Source: Onthophagus taurus
Lineage: Eukaryota > Arthropoda > Insecta > Coleoptera > Scarabaeidae
DNA length: 64,000 bases
NCBI RefSeq assembly: GCF_036711975.1
Contig: NC_091972.1
Span: 67,001-131,000, forward strand
Direction: 5' to 3'
A model generated the notes under the pieces. It saw only the letters and a list, made by a program, of their open reading frames with translations. It was not told where the DNA came from and searched no databases. Every line of letters begins with the position of its first letter. The stretch's first letter is position 1. Positions 1-11,546 of the stretch are shown piece by piece. Position numbers and translations under genes: made by a program.

Positions 1-1267
1 AGTGCCAAACGAAAATCTCGTAGTCCAAATTTACATCAAAACTTTTATGAACGCTGTCACCCGACCAAAGTACTGAAGGAGACGGTACTTGACCACAACG
101 AAAAGAATCTCCTTCAGCAGCGAAAGCTTCCCTCTGATCGTCGATCTTACACTGAACATATGGACAAATTACGTAACCGGAATCGTGTTGATCCTAGCGA
201 ATATTGTCTTGGCCAGACATATCGCAGTTTTTAGGGAGATATGCTTCTCCAGCTCGGATGTCCTCGGGTTTGTTATATATAAAATATTTCATATAATTGA
301 TTACAATAAGTTTTTTTGATAGTTACGTAAAAAAACGTGATTTCAGTTTGGCAACTACCATGTAAAAGATTCACATAAAAATGATTGAAAAGTAAAGCTG
401 TAATTGTAAACCGTCAATTATTTTTGAATCATAACTTCATAAATATGCGGCTATGAGTCAGTTAGTTCAGCGTCGCAATATACATCAAATTGTTTCTTCT
501 AATTATTTTATTACTTAGATCAATCTGAAGAGTTACCATTACCACCTGGTTGGTCAGTTGATTATACATTAAGGGGTAGGAAATATTACGTTGATCATAA
601 TACGAAAACTACACATTGGTCACATCCCTTAGAAAGAGAGGGCCTACCTACTGGGTGGCAATGTATTCATTCGCCTCAATATGGAGTTTACTATTTTAAG
701 TAATTCGAAATTTTAAGGAATCTCAAAAACAGAAATTTTTCATTATTTATTTTGCTTTAGTCATATTACACGACAAGCTCAGTATGAGCATCCATGTTTA
801 ATGCCTTGTTTTAATTATCAACCTGAAGTGAGATATTTCAATCCTCCAAGACAAACAAATTATCAGCCTCACAGCGTTTTAGTACCAGCAAATCCGTATT
901 TAAATGAAGAAATTCCAGATTGGTTAATAGTATATTTTAAAGGTAATATTAAATATACTTATATTCAATGTACAATATACACTGTGTAATTATAGCAAGT
1001 ATTGATCATGATCATAAATTGAATTGGGATTTATTCCGATTGAATGAACTGGATTGTTTCAATGCTATGTTAACCAGGCTTTATAAGCAAGAATTACAAA
1101 ATATTGTGATGAGATATGAATCGTATAGGTAAACAAAATTCTTAATATATATATATATCTATTTATTATTTTCATTTATTCATTTCTGTTTCAGGGCAGC
1201 ACTGTTGGTACAAATGGAGAAATTTAAAGTACAACGGAATTCTCCACGAGCAATTACAGGACAGTGA
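1..1267 (+). CDS. sav: Salvador, Hippo-pathway WW/SARAH scaffold (5' end outside window)
   Basis: Scaffold that joins Hippo and Warts kinases in growth control. Clear exons: 519-699, 761-942, 996-1128 and 1195-1267 (stop TGA 1265-1267), with matching phases. The first two encode tandem WW domains: [11 protein letters not shown], then [21 protein letters not shown], then GLPTGW and [17 protein letters not shown]. Next come the linker [16 protein letters not shown], typical of SAV1, and the C-terminal SARAH helix ([18 protein letters not shown] to [17 protein letters not shown]), which binds the kinases. Frame 1 of bases 1-226 is open, hydrophilic and may be the preceding exon (for example [13 protein letters not shown]). 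Its donor is uncertain: weak GT sites lie after 172, 184 and 226, and all give the phase needed to join 519. The N-terminal disordered region lies upstream of the window. The small minus-strand gene at 1550-1991 converges on it. Identity of the WW/SARAH exons is near certain. Confidence 0.93.
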
Positions 1268-1387
1268 ATTATAAATGTTCCTTTTCTTTAGTAAATCAAT
1301 AATTTTACAAATTGAACAATTATTACAGTATATAACGAATTTATTACTACGAATATTAAATGACTTATATTTTAAGTTTTTATTTAA

Positions 1388-1476
1388 CCCTTTCCTTCCC
1401 AAATTAATTCCGCTACTGGAAATCGAAATAGGAATTTAAATGTGATAGCCATATGGCTACCATGGAAAGGAAAGGG
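1388..1476. mobile_element. 89-bp TTAA-flanked MITE (piggyBac-like)
   Basis: Both sides carry TTAA (1384-1387 and 1477-1480). The termini are inverted: CCCTTTCCTTCCC at the left and GGAAAGGAAAGGG at the right. TTAA duplication with CCC-starting ends is the signature of piggyBac-type transposition. There is no coding capacity, so it would have been mobilised in trans. It sits in the 282-bp gap between sav and the next gene. Confidence 0.7.
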
Positions 1477-1549
1477 TTAAACTTAATTGAGACGCTATTC
1501 TCTATTACTACCCTTTGTGATTTTAAGTATTGCTTTAGTTTTTAGGACC

Positions 1550-1991
1550 CTAATTTACCGCCCCGTTAGAATCACTGATCGTTTCGCCGTTTGTTTTTAT
1601 TTGACTATCAGAGTCGTTATTATTGATTTCGTATCGTTTTACATTGAACCCTTCCACTCTGTACACCGTGGCCTTTTTTATTCCTAAAGTTTTTGACCAT
1701 TGTTGGGCTGAAAAATAAAGTATATTTATATTTCAATGATTTATTATTTTTAATTTAAAGTGCATTAATCACTTTACCTGGCGTTTCATTATTTTCATTT
1801 ATATTATAACCTAGTACTTCTGCCGCACTCCTTTTTCCTTGATAAATGTAGTAACAAACTACTCCAAAGGCATTCCAAGCAATTATCATGTAAACGAAAG
1901 ATAATCTTCTTCTGAAAAATTCCGCTCTTGGTTCAGCTATAGGTGTGGTATGTTTCCGAATAAATCTATGAAGCCAATGAAACCACACCAT
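1550..1991 (-). CDS. Small single-pass membrane protein, SMIM26-like around its membrane segment
   Basis: Two exons, 1991-1778 and 1707-1550, joined at phase 1 (CCAG|GTAAAG donor, TTTTTCAG acceptor), give about 123 residues. Reading through the donor would end the protein at 78 residues. The spliced form gains a well-formed tail (AQQWSKTLGIKKATVYRVEG, then NVKRYEINNN). Residues about 1-28 are basic and aromatic (MVWFHWLHRFIRKH, RAEFFRRR). A hydrophobic segment follows (LSFVYMIIAWNAFGVVCYYI). The spacing of R-S-VY-I-W-G-YY in that segment resembles vertebrate SMIM26, a mitochondrial inner-membrane microprotein; that link is from memory and is weak. No signal peptide is seen. It lies head to head with the acetyltransferase gene at 2620. 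Function unknown. Confidence 0.6.
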
Positions 1992-2619
1992 TTCAGCTTT
2001 ATTTTGAAAGATTAAAATGTTCTATGAAAAGTGAGGTTAGAAAAGCGAAAATGAGGTTATGTCATACGTCAAAGCATTACTTTTGGTATTTTTTAATTAG
2101 ATATTTTTTTGGTTGTTATATTTAAATAATTGTAATTTTATTTATGATCCATATCGACTATATGAAAATTATTAAAAAAAAGTTGAATATTATAGAGAAA
2201 AATTAGGTTATTTTCACGTCAAATTGGCAAATACAATTCAATACAATTTTAATATTGTGATGTTTAATTAAAAAAATCGTTTGTTTTATTATTATTTATT
2301 ATAAAAACATGTTTAAACAATTTCCATAATAAAAAATTAAATTTATTAGATAGTCAGAAAGTGTTTCAAATGTCAAGGATTGGGTAATATAGCAACGAGG
2401 AGAGGGGAAAAATTTCGTATTTATACTGGCTTGTTTAGCTGCATTCCTTTTTATTTCACCTTTATTTCGTTGGCGTGACACGTTCTTTGTCCATATGTGT
2501 GAGTTAATTTAATTAATATGGTCATAATAAACAAGGTAATTAATAAATTTCATTGCTTAACTTGTGACTTATTATTTGTAAATTTTTTAATATTTAATTA
2601 CTAAATATTACCGTTTTAG
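1992..2619. promoter_or_regulatory. Shared upstream region of two divergent genes
   Basis: 628 bp between the start of the small membrane-protein gene (-) and the start of the acetyltransferase (+). It is AT-rich with no convincing coding sequence, and must hold both promoters. I see no TATA box or other motif I would defend. Confidence 0.4.
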
Positions 2620-3675
2620 ATGTCTTCTACAGGAGAATACCTGTATGACCCTAAGCTATTAAGTAATTTGGATTGGAACTTGGTGAGACCATATCTTTCA
2701 CCGTTCGTTACTTGTACGGAACCTGGTGAATCATGGTTAATTGTTAGACCGCTACAATTGGAAGATTACAAAAAGGGATTTGTGCAATTGTTATCACAAT
2801 TAACTGCAGTTGGAAATATTACAGAAAAAGAATTCGAAAGTAAGTTAAAAGAAATTAAACAGTTAAAATTCATACTATTGTGATTTTTTTCAAGGTTATT
2901 GTCGCTATATTTTACATTCTAAAGTGACAAGAAACAGGAGTAATTATTGTTATTTAAAACGTTATCAGTTTCCTAAGAATTTAATTCCATTGTTTCGAGA
3001 AAAGAAAATTAATAATACTCATTGGTGTCTTGTATTTTTTTATGTTATCAGATTAATTTTTCTAGTTCCTTATCAAATATGAATCAATATCATTTTTTTT
3101 GATTTATTATGAAAGATACTCAACTGATAATTTACTACTACATCCTGCTTTTTATGTCCTATTTAAAAAAATTAAATAAAATTTGAAGTAATTTCTTTTA
3201 AATTTAAAATATGAGAGTAACATCCCTTTTTGTAAATCTATGTGTATTTTTTTTTATTTTCAAATTCAGGTCAATACATGGCAATGCAAAAAACTGGTCA
3301 GTATTATATAACAGTTATTGAAGATACCAGATCAAAAACAATCATTGGAGCCGCATCGCTTGTAACCGAATTAAAATTCATTCACGGTTGTGGCTTAAGA
3401 GCAAAATTAGAAGACGTCGTTGTCAACAATACTTATCGCGGGAAGCAGCTCGGAAAATTGTAAGCGATATATTACTCAAACTCCTTTATCATAAATTTTT
3501 TTTATATATTCACAGAATAGTGCTAACTGTAACGTTATTGGCAAAACACGTAGGTTGTTACAAAATGACTTTGGATTGTAAAGATAACCTGATACCTTTC
3601 TATAAATCAATTGGTTACAAATTGGAACCTGGAAATGCTAATTCCATGACCGTGAGATATGAAGATCCATCTTGA
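2620..3675 (+). CDS. Gnpnat: Glucosamine 6-phosphate N-acetyltransferase
   Basis: GNAT-fold enzyme that transfers acetyl from acetyl-CoA to glucosamine 6-phosphate in the UDP-GlcNAc pathway. In an insect this feeds chitin, N-glycans and O-GlcNAc. Exons 2620-2839, 3270-3459 and 3516-3675 join at phases 1 and 2. Recognisable blocks are YDPKLLSNLDW at the N terminus, RPLQLEDYKKGFVQLLSQLT, GQYYITVIEDT, KFIHGCGLRAKLEDVVVNN and the acetyl-CoA pyrophosphate loop RGKQLGKL. C-terminal blocks are GCYKMTLDCKDNLIPFYKS and IGYKLEPGN. Length about 189 residues matches eukaryotic GNA1 (about 184). The conserved LEDVVV strand and the CYK-T-C strand, which contribute the active site in GNA1, are intact. The start ATG follows an ACCGTTTTAG acceptor-like run, so a non-coding first exon is possible. 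Confidence 0.95.
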
Positions 3676-4581
3676 CAATTAGCCGCCAATATTTCCTGCC
3701 CAAAATCTAAACTGTGAATTGCTTAATAGATAAAATGGCTTAAAAAACGTTCAACATCACCATCTTAGTTTTCAGTGCCTATTTAGTACAGTTTTGTTAG
3801 ATTTTGATGCAGGGAGTGTTGGCAATAATTTAGAGACGCTTTGGAAACGTCACAAACTATATTTATATTACCTATATTTTTATATTTAATTATGTTCATG
3901 GATGAGGGATTAAATAAATTAATTTATAAATGTATTTATTTGTTATTAAAATCTCAAATTAGTGAAAGATACAATAGACACATTAAAAAATACTTATACA
4001 AAAATGATACATATTTACAATGAAAATTAATCATTCAATTCGTACAATTAGCAAAAACGCTCAATTAACAAAAAGCAGCAATGATTTGACGTTATTTAGT
4101 AGATACCTTGTTTCATAAGTATAGCTTAAAAAAGAAAAAATGATCTGCTCTTGGTTAGTATGGTTACGGTTTTAACTCTTTTAGCATACAACAAAATTCT
4201 AAGATGTTAAATGAAGTTACTTTTTAACCGTATTTTGAAACACTTGGCGTAAATGTGATTATAGTACAAATAAGATGTAAAATATGCTTACAACTACAGA
4301 TATAAAGATATTAATATTTATACACAATATTTATTTAATTTTCTTTTTTCGAATATCAGTCTTTTATAAAACTTCGAGTATGTCACGACTTGAATCGGTG
4401 CTTGAATATCGTTTCATAAAATTTTTTTTGATTGCTTAGGCCGGCAAAATTTTCTTCTATCAATTCCCGATTCCCATCAAAATCACGTTTTAATTACGGG
4501 GGGATATGTAACAAATTTTGGTGCATCGTTTATTATTAATTTTTTTCTGGAACACATTTACATTAAATTCATTTATTTCTT
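3676..4581. other. Convergent 3' region without a gene
   Basis: 906 bp between two genes that converge (the acetyltransferase + and SCYL1 -). AT-rich with scattered AATAAA-like signals. It should contain both 3' UTRs. No coding sequence, repeat or RNA gene seen. Confidence 0.5.
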
Positions 4582-7565
4582 TCACATCTTTTTTGCCCCC
4601 AATTTCATTGGTCCACCCGTAGATCCTCTACTCGCCCTTCTCGCTTCCAATTCTTTTTGTCTCATTAATTTCCTTTCTTCTCGTTTTTTCCTTGCTTCTT
4701 CCAATTTGTTATTAGCTCCAGGAGTTTCTTCGAGCGGTTCAAATTCGGTATCGTTCCAGCTTTGTAATTTTCGGTTTGTCATTCCTTGTGCTTCCCCACC
4801 CCATGTTGGAGAATGATTTTTTTGGTCAATAACTTCTTCGCGGTTCCATCCGTCACCGGGTGATGTTAATTCGGAATCTGGTTCGTTACTCACGAGTTCT
4901 TCTTCTAAACTACCCCATTCTTCGTTATCCCAACCGTCCGTTACACGATTTGTATTTGATGCTGAAGGCGGACTTGTTGGATCACTTGAAGCGCAAATTC
5001 CACCACTACCACTGCTACTAGCCATTTGTCCACCAGTCTGCATTATTAAAAATTTAATAATGAAGCATAAAAATAAAAAATATTAATGATTACCTCCATG
5101 TCTCCCCAATTATCATTATCACCCCATTGATCGTAATCATAGTCTGATACTGAATCATTTCCTCTGCTACCATCTTCATGTTCTAAGGAAGTCATTGAGG
5201 TTACGCTGGATGTTGTTGTTGAAATACTACTACTGGAAGGTTGTTCTAAAATAATAAAAGAACTTAAACAATAACATAGTAAAACAATAAAACGATTTAC
5301 CTAAGGAAGCGGGTTTATTCAATATTTTGCTAACAATTGGATGTGACCTTCTGTCCGTATCCGATTGGCTTCTGTAGAATTTGGCAGTAACCGCCGTTAC
5401 GGCCCATCCCGCCCAAGTTGCCGCTGCGTTTCCTAGGCTTGGAGTTGCTGTGTTAACATCTGCTTCTACAAACGTTCAAGGACATTCAAAGATTTTTTTA
5501 TGTTTTGAAAGATGGCGAATCTTCGAAACAAATGAAAATATTAAAAATATACTTTACCCATACTTTCCCTTAAACTTGGATCCTCAGATACCTTTTCTAA
5601 TTTACCCAAAAACCCTTTAATTGTACGAAACACTGAATCTCTAACCGATTTTTCTGGGTCCATTGTAAGTTGGCATAAAGCGGGTAATATTCTTGTTGAG
5701 ACCTCATTTAATAGATAATATTGTTGGGTTGCAGCTAAAGCTAAAATACCTATAAAACAAAGAAGAAATAATACCACAAATCTACAAACATTTTTAGCTG
5801 TTTTATTTATATTATTATTTTAAATGTCTTTTTTAATTCAATAAGCATGATAATAAAGACATTTATGTATTAAATATTTGACCTGCATTTCTCGCCGGTG
5901 GAAAAGGATCCCTCATAGCTCTAATAAAAGCTGATATTAGAACTTTTTGTCGTATCTGAGGATGTAAATGTTGAGCAATTTTCCCCAAACAGACGGTAGT
6001 ATTTGTCCGAATCCCACCTTGATCATCTTTAGCTTGTAATCGGGCGAAATGCCTTAAAACTTCGACATTTAAATTGTTATAATTTAACTTAGGTGCTAAA
6101 TGTATCACAGACTAAAAGAAATTAGTTAATTTTGAAATACACCTCTTTGTTAAATTTCATAAACATACTTTAACAGTCTGTTCACGGATCGTGGGATTTG
6201 TATCCATAAACCCGTGAGCAACTTGCGGGAATATCTGATCATTGACAGTGCTAGCTTGAAGATGGCCAATAAAAAATTCCAATTGTTGAAGTAATCTTGA
6301 TCGCGTGGCACGATCGTTGCTTCCAAATAATTTAACAACACATGGTACAATTTTCTTTTGATACTCATTTTCGTCAAGCAGACGCCCCAGTTTAAACATT
6401 GGAGCTAAAACAGCAGAACCAGCATCTCCATATTCGAAAGCTGTTATTAATTGAGGAAGTATTTTGTGTTTACAAACGCTATCGGGAAAGTTATCTAAAT
6501 GTGGTGTTAAGTTGGAGAAAAAACGATTTTTCTCATTTTTATCTTTAATTTGAATTTCTTCCAGAAATAGTAAAGTGTCTACTAAGTCATTTTTGAAATA
6601 ACCATTCATTTTGCGACACCTTGTGATTATATCGGCTGGATTTGGTCTAGAAGATGGATTAGCACCTACTAATTCACAATATAGTGGCCCTAATTGTTTA
6701 GGTATCTATGAATTGAGTTTATTAAGATGGTTACTTTACTTAATTTGAAATATACTTTACTTTATCTAACATTTTAAGAGTTGATTGTTGATATAAAGGA
6801 CCATTAAACACTTCCCATATTAAACAACCTAAACCCCACATATCACTAGAACACTTAGTCATTTGCCTTGATTTTGTTGGATCATTTTTCTCAGGCGGAT
6901 CATATATCTCCAAAGAAGGTAGTATCTTAATAGGTATCATATTATTATCTTGAGTACTACTAACGTATTCAACACCCCCCAATTTCCATTCTCCCGAACC
7001 ATTAACAAAAACTGACCAAATATTAACGTTATTATGTCTTAAACTACCATCATTATTTAAAAAAGATAAAGCTCTCTAAAACAACACCAATCAATTAAAT
7101 AAAATCACCACAAAAACATTCACTTACAGTTATTTGGAAAATTCCCCAAGCAATATAGAGTTCTTTCTGAGCTCCATCCAAAGACAATTTTTCTATATGA
7201 TATGACAAAGGTTCAACATATTCAGTAGCAAGATACAAGACCTTATCAGACTCGAAACTATCTAAGTAAGTTAACACACTAGGATGGCGCAATGTTTTTA
7301 ATCTCTTCACTGCTGCTTTGGCAATATCAAGTGACACTTCTGAACTATTTTTAATATCAAAAACAAATACAGAAACTTCTTCGGAAGTACCCTTAAAACA
7401 AATAATTATCGTTACAATTAATTAAATAAAGTATATAGTAATTTCACAAACCTTCTTTTTACCCTTATGCAATGTCCAAACACTCTTTTCTTGGATCCCG
7501 TCGACCTGTTCGCCGATTTCAAAGTTGAAATCTTTCGACGGGTCTCTCGAAAAGAACGACCACAT
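4582..7565 (-). CDS. Scyl1: SCYL1 / N-terminal kinase-like pseudokinase (yata orthologue)
   Basis: Golgi-ER retrograde trafficking scaffold that binds COPI coat. Nine exons: 7565-7452, 7391-7128, 7075-6761, 6705-6169, 6111-5883, 5749-5558, 5465-5301, 5245-5094 and 5037-4582. They total 807 residues (human SCYL1 808). Residues about 14-310 form the pseudokinase, which lacks catalytic motifs: the HRD position reads LRHNNV and the DFG position reads KLGGVE, exactly as in the family. A HEAT-repeat region follows (about 330-570; blocks [62 protein letters not shown]), then WAGWAVTAV and a disordered acidic stretch with WGD/WDNEEW motifs. The C terminus is a basic coiled coil ending [10 protein letters not shown]. 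Vertebrate SCYL1 ends GPMKLGARKLD and uses it for COPI binding, so the tail is conserved with a small change at the very end. Start chosen at MWSFFSRDP, the family N terminus. Confidence 0.96.
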
Positions 7566-8695
7566 CGTTTAATTAAATCGCTTAATGCGTACGATTATCT
7601 GAAAAATCAGTGGTTTTAAAAACTTAACCTAAACGCCAGCTCATTTTTGACGTATTTATAATGGTTATATTACAGACAACTGTTTTATTGCAGATAAATT
7701 GACATTTTAGTGTTTATCACCTACTTCATGTTCCTTATTCTGTGATATTCAAACGATAAAAAGCGGGAAATAAAGTTGTTAGGAATTTTGATGCATTGTT
7801 AATGCAACCTATTTTTTTTTAAGAGAACTTTTTGATAGTTATATTAGGCAGTTACATATGTGACCGGTTATAAAAGCAATGTATTTATAATAAAAGTATA
7901 GAAAAGCATCTTTAACATATTATTACAATTAGGCGTCTTGAGACGCACGGCTAAACTGAATATTTCTAGTGTTAATTCTGGTTTTATTTCAATAAAAATA
8001 TGTAACAACTTAGCAATGAATAACCACTAAAACTTGAACTAACGCTAGCATTATCACTAGAAGTTATACGGCTTAATCCGTAAGTTTCTAGTTCTTCCTG
8101 GTGATGATTGGAATACATTATTTGCAGATTTCATTGTAAAAGCTGCCAGTTGACCTCTAAAGATGGTGAATAAGTATGAATGTAGACGTGTATGTTATAA
8201 ACAAAAACAATGCATCTTCCTCATTTAGGGTGATTTGGGTTGGGTTTGTTTGGATCAAAGTTCGAATTGACAGGAAAATAATTCAAAGTTGTTTATGTTA
8301 CATTTAAATGTAATTTAAAATAAAAACAAGCCATAAATTCTTTTCTTGTTCATTTTATTAATATACATTTATATTTTATATATAAACTAAACAACAGCCT
8401 TTTAGTGTTTAAGATTTTAAGTTTCCTTTCCTCTTTATTTTTTTCATTTTAACATAGCCACTAACAGATGGTTTTAAGTTATCAAAAACAATAGATCCTT
8501 CACCACTTTTCACCCTAAATGTTTAGTGTAGCTTTAAAATCAAAACACTTTTTCAAAAAATATATATTAATTATACACAAATCTATAACAAAACTTTAAG
8601 GTTTAATGTAAAACCATAAATTAATTTTCCAAAAAGTGGCCGTTCAGTCAAAAATTTTTCATTTTTGAATGTTTTGTCGTATTTTCGTTCATCTT
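7566..8695. other. Gene-free stretch: SCYL1 upstream region, repeat, HRD1 3' region
   Basis: About 1.1 kb. The right part (about 8330-8695) is probably the 3' UTR of HRD1. The middle holds a member of the CTAG-word palindromic repeat family (7932-8100, listed separately). The left part next to 7565 should contain the SCYL1 promoter. No ORF of interest. Confidence 0.5.
7932..8100. repeat. CTAG-word palindromic repeat, locus 1
   Basis: Starts with a perfect hairpin GCGTCTTGAGACGC, followed by ACGGCTAAACTGAA, the reverse complement of the family core (TTCGGGTTTAGCCGTGCGTC elsewhere). It continues with TTTCTAGTGTTAATTCTGG and AACAACTTAGCAATGAATAACC, the latter shared with the copy near 40640. 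Then come TTGAACTAACGCTAGC and a degenerate CTAG-word arm to about 8100. Intergenic copy. Confidence 0.6.
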
Positions 8696-10725
8696 TTAGT
8701 CCTGACTCGTTTGCTGTTCGAATTTTTGCAGCCTTTTCCTGCGTATTTCTTCTTCTGCTGCTGTCGCCGCATCACTTGTTGATGATCCGGGAATAGGATC
8801 GCTTTTACTAATGTTGCTGTCACCTGCTGCAGTCGCCGTTGAATCTACTATAGAAGAAGCAGCATTTTCACCTTCAGACGATGTTGATGCTGTTGGCTGC
8901 TGTGGAATCGAGCTATTCGAACTTGCAGAAGTAGTTGTAGGTTCTGTTGTTGTGGTTACATTTGGAACTGCCATTGAGACAGCTGCAGCTGCGCTGTATT
9001 GTTGAAGCATTATTACTGCTGCATCTAACATAACCTATACCAGAGAAACCTTAATAATTATTAAAACAAATTAATTAAAGCTTACGTTGATATTCCTAAG
9101 CCACTGTATCCTAGCTTCAACATTAGCCCTTTCATTTCCTTCTAGTTGTTGCAGTTGTTCCCTAGTTAATGAAGCCAAATTTTGGGGTGGAATTGGTGGA
9201 GGAGTCATGAATGGGTTCATAAATGGAAAAGGTGGCATTTGAAATGGGGGTGGTGGCCCAGGTGTTGGCGGGGTATTCGTGGGAACTTGATTGTTGTTAT
9301 TATTTCCGTTATTTGGCAAATTATTGTTCTGCGCTCCTTGATTTCCTTGTTGTTGTTGTTGTTGTGGATTTCTAACATTTGCAAAAATATTGAAAACATT
9401 TGGAGCCAAAAATCCATTCGCTCCAAAAGCGAAACCATTTAATCCGCCAGGCAAACCGTTTTGTTGTAAGTTTTGTTGATTCTGTTGTACATTTTGACCT
9501 TGCCTTTGTCTATCAGCGTTTGCAGAGGCCCCTAAGATATTTAAACGGCAAGTAGGACATGTTTGTTGTCTTTGGAACCATGAACGAAGGCAGGCAGTGT
9601 GAAAAATATGATTGCATGGTAATTTTTTACATCCAGTGGTCATTTCTTCTCTACAAATTATACAAACGTTATCGCCAGCAGATAATTCTTCTTGGGTAGC
9701 GTCTGGATAAAGAGTGTTCATATTGTGAATAGCCCTTCTTGATAATCGGACATCATTAAAAGCCTTTTTAAAGTTTCTTATTGTGTAATACATTGGTCTA
9801 AACGCAAATAATGGTAAAGTATAAACGCGAACCATGATTATTACAAAAGCTAAGTATAAAATTACTTTTATAAAACCCATAACCAGTTCGGTGTATAAAA
9901 GGAAAACTGCTTTGTTTTCCCATGGGGTTTCGCTATTTAAATCAACGGAATATAGTGCATATTTAATGGCAACATTTAAAGCCATTGTCATTAATATGGC
10001 ATACTCAAAACCAAAAACCAATTGAACAGATGCTCCTTTTGTTACTGTTGAGTAATAAGCATGTTCAATAAAATAAAAATCTAAGGCTCCCAAAACAAAT
10101 AGTAACGATAAAACACGTATGTGGAAAAGCAAACCGATTATAGGACTACGTTCCATCTAAAAAGAATTATTCACAGTTATTAAGACATTTTCAGATTGGT
10201 TTTAAATAATCGTACATAATCCACTCGATCTTCTGCTAACCAATGGAATGATTTTAAAAACAATAATAGAGTAAATAAAGCAACAAATTTTGGATTAAAA
10301 TCGTCACGAAACACAGTAAATGCCAAACAGGTTTCTGTTATTGCATACCAAGACCTTTCCATTAAATGCTAAAATCAAAAATAAAGATATCTTTAAACTG
10401 TATTATTTTATTTCATTTTACTTCAAATTCTGATGTTCTCAATTCCCCAAAGAAAATTCTTCTCATTAATTTACCCATTAAAAACACCAAAATGAAAGCT
10501 TGACAGTACATAACCTATAAAGAAAGAAATTGTAGATAATATGGAAATTAAATAACTTAATTTATTGAATAATTATTGAAAATTTGAATAACTTACAGCC
10601 ATACTAGGATTAGATTTGGTAATATACACAACCGAAGGGTAAAACTGTTTCTTTTGATAATAGGCGTTCGCAATCACAGAGGCAGTAAGTGCGATGCTAA
10701 ACAACGAAATCCCGATCAGTCTCAT
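8696..10725 (-). CDS. Hrd1: HRD1/synoviolin, ER membrane RING E3 ubiquitin ligase
   Basis: Core of the ERAD retrotranslocation complex. It ubiquitinates misfolded ER proteins with SEL1L and Derlin partners. Exons 10725-10597, 10514-10422, 10368-10216, 10156-9086 and 9034-8696, all phase 0, give 594 residues. The N-terminal half holds multiple membrane segments (ISLFSIALTASVIANAYY; AFILVFLMGKLMRR; FVALFTLLLFLKSFHWL; LLSLLFVLGALDFYF; YAILMTMALNVAIKYAL; VILYLAFVIIMVRVY). The sequence DRVDYMERSP, spanning an exon joint, is a family signature. The RING-H2 finger at about residues 295-335 is intact: CIICREEM, CNHIFHTACLRSWF and CPTC. The C-terminal half is Gln/Asn/Pro-rich and disordered, ending in a Thr/Ser-rich exon. 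The ATG at 10156 immediately follows an acceptor and is not the true start. Confidence rests on near-continuous similarity with the family. Confidence 0.96.
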
Positions 10726-11546
10726 TTTGATTTTTTGCTTGGTTTTTACGTTAACATTACACCGCGAAAATTACTAGTAAAAACGTCGCCACTAAATTTG
10801 ATGAGTCGTTTTGTTTCAAGATACGTGTTTTGTCAACTTCTCCACCATATCTGTCAAAGAAACGTCAAATCAGCACGATTGGTGTGTCCATCTAGTAGTG
10901 GATCGCTTCAATTAACAGTCGTGGTTACTTATGATTGGTTGAAGTTTATAAAGCGCCAGATTTAGATTCTTATAAATACGTAATTAAAAGATCTTTTAAT
11001 AAGAATTTGCCAAATTTGATTTTAATAAGAATTTGATTCTATGATGGACTTCCTGAAGATTTCTTGTTGGCGACTCCGGAATCAATATCTCTGTATACAT
11101 TTATCAATTGTATAATGATATTGATTTCATATTATATTTTGTCTTATATGTATTTTGTATTCTGATTGTGATTTCCGTTTTCGTTGTGTCTTGATGCCAT
11201 ACGCTAAATAGATCAATAATACATGAACTATTATTTTAACTTATTCTATCTAAATGTTATTGTTTTAGGGTTTAAGGTTTTATATTAGGCACATCAAACA
11301 AAAAATCTAAAGCTCCCCATTCAAAATTCATTTATTATCAAAAAATATATATCTACATATCTCAAGAAACAAATTGGAATAATAAAAAAATCCTTATAAT
11401 AAAATAGTTGAAAAAATAATAATAAGAAAATAATCAAAATTATGAACACAAATTATAATAAGTAACAAAAATCATTAATAATAAAAAACTTCCATACTAA
11501 ATATAGTTATTAATGTTTGAGCAATTTTGTTCAATTTTTATTTTAT
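10726..11546. other. Gene-free stretch upstream of HRD1
   Basis: 821 bp between the HRD1 start and the RhoGAP stop, both on the minus strand. It holds the HRD1 promoter and the RhoGAP 3' UTR. A short direct repeat of TTTAATAAGAATTTG occurs at about 10996 and 11021. Nothing else recognisable. Confidence 0.4.

Noticed and set aside
89-319. Plus-strand open frame at the left edge in the second reading frame
   Set aside because: The overlapping frame 1 (hydrophilic, [13 protein letters not shown]) is the better candidate for a salvador exon; this one ends in low-complexity hydrophobic text.
2299-2481. 60-codon minus-strand open frame (MSRQRNKGEIKRNAAKQAS...)
   Set aside because: The first 30 residues look protein-like, but no splice partner, homologue or promoter could be identified. 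It lies within a divergent promoter region.
9182-9442. Open frames opposite and beside the Gln/Asn-rich HRD1 region
   Set aside because: Shadows of the low-complexity HRD1 coding sequence.
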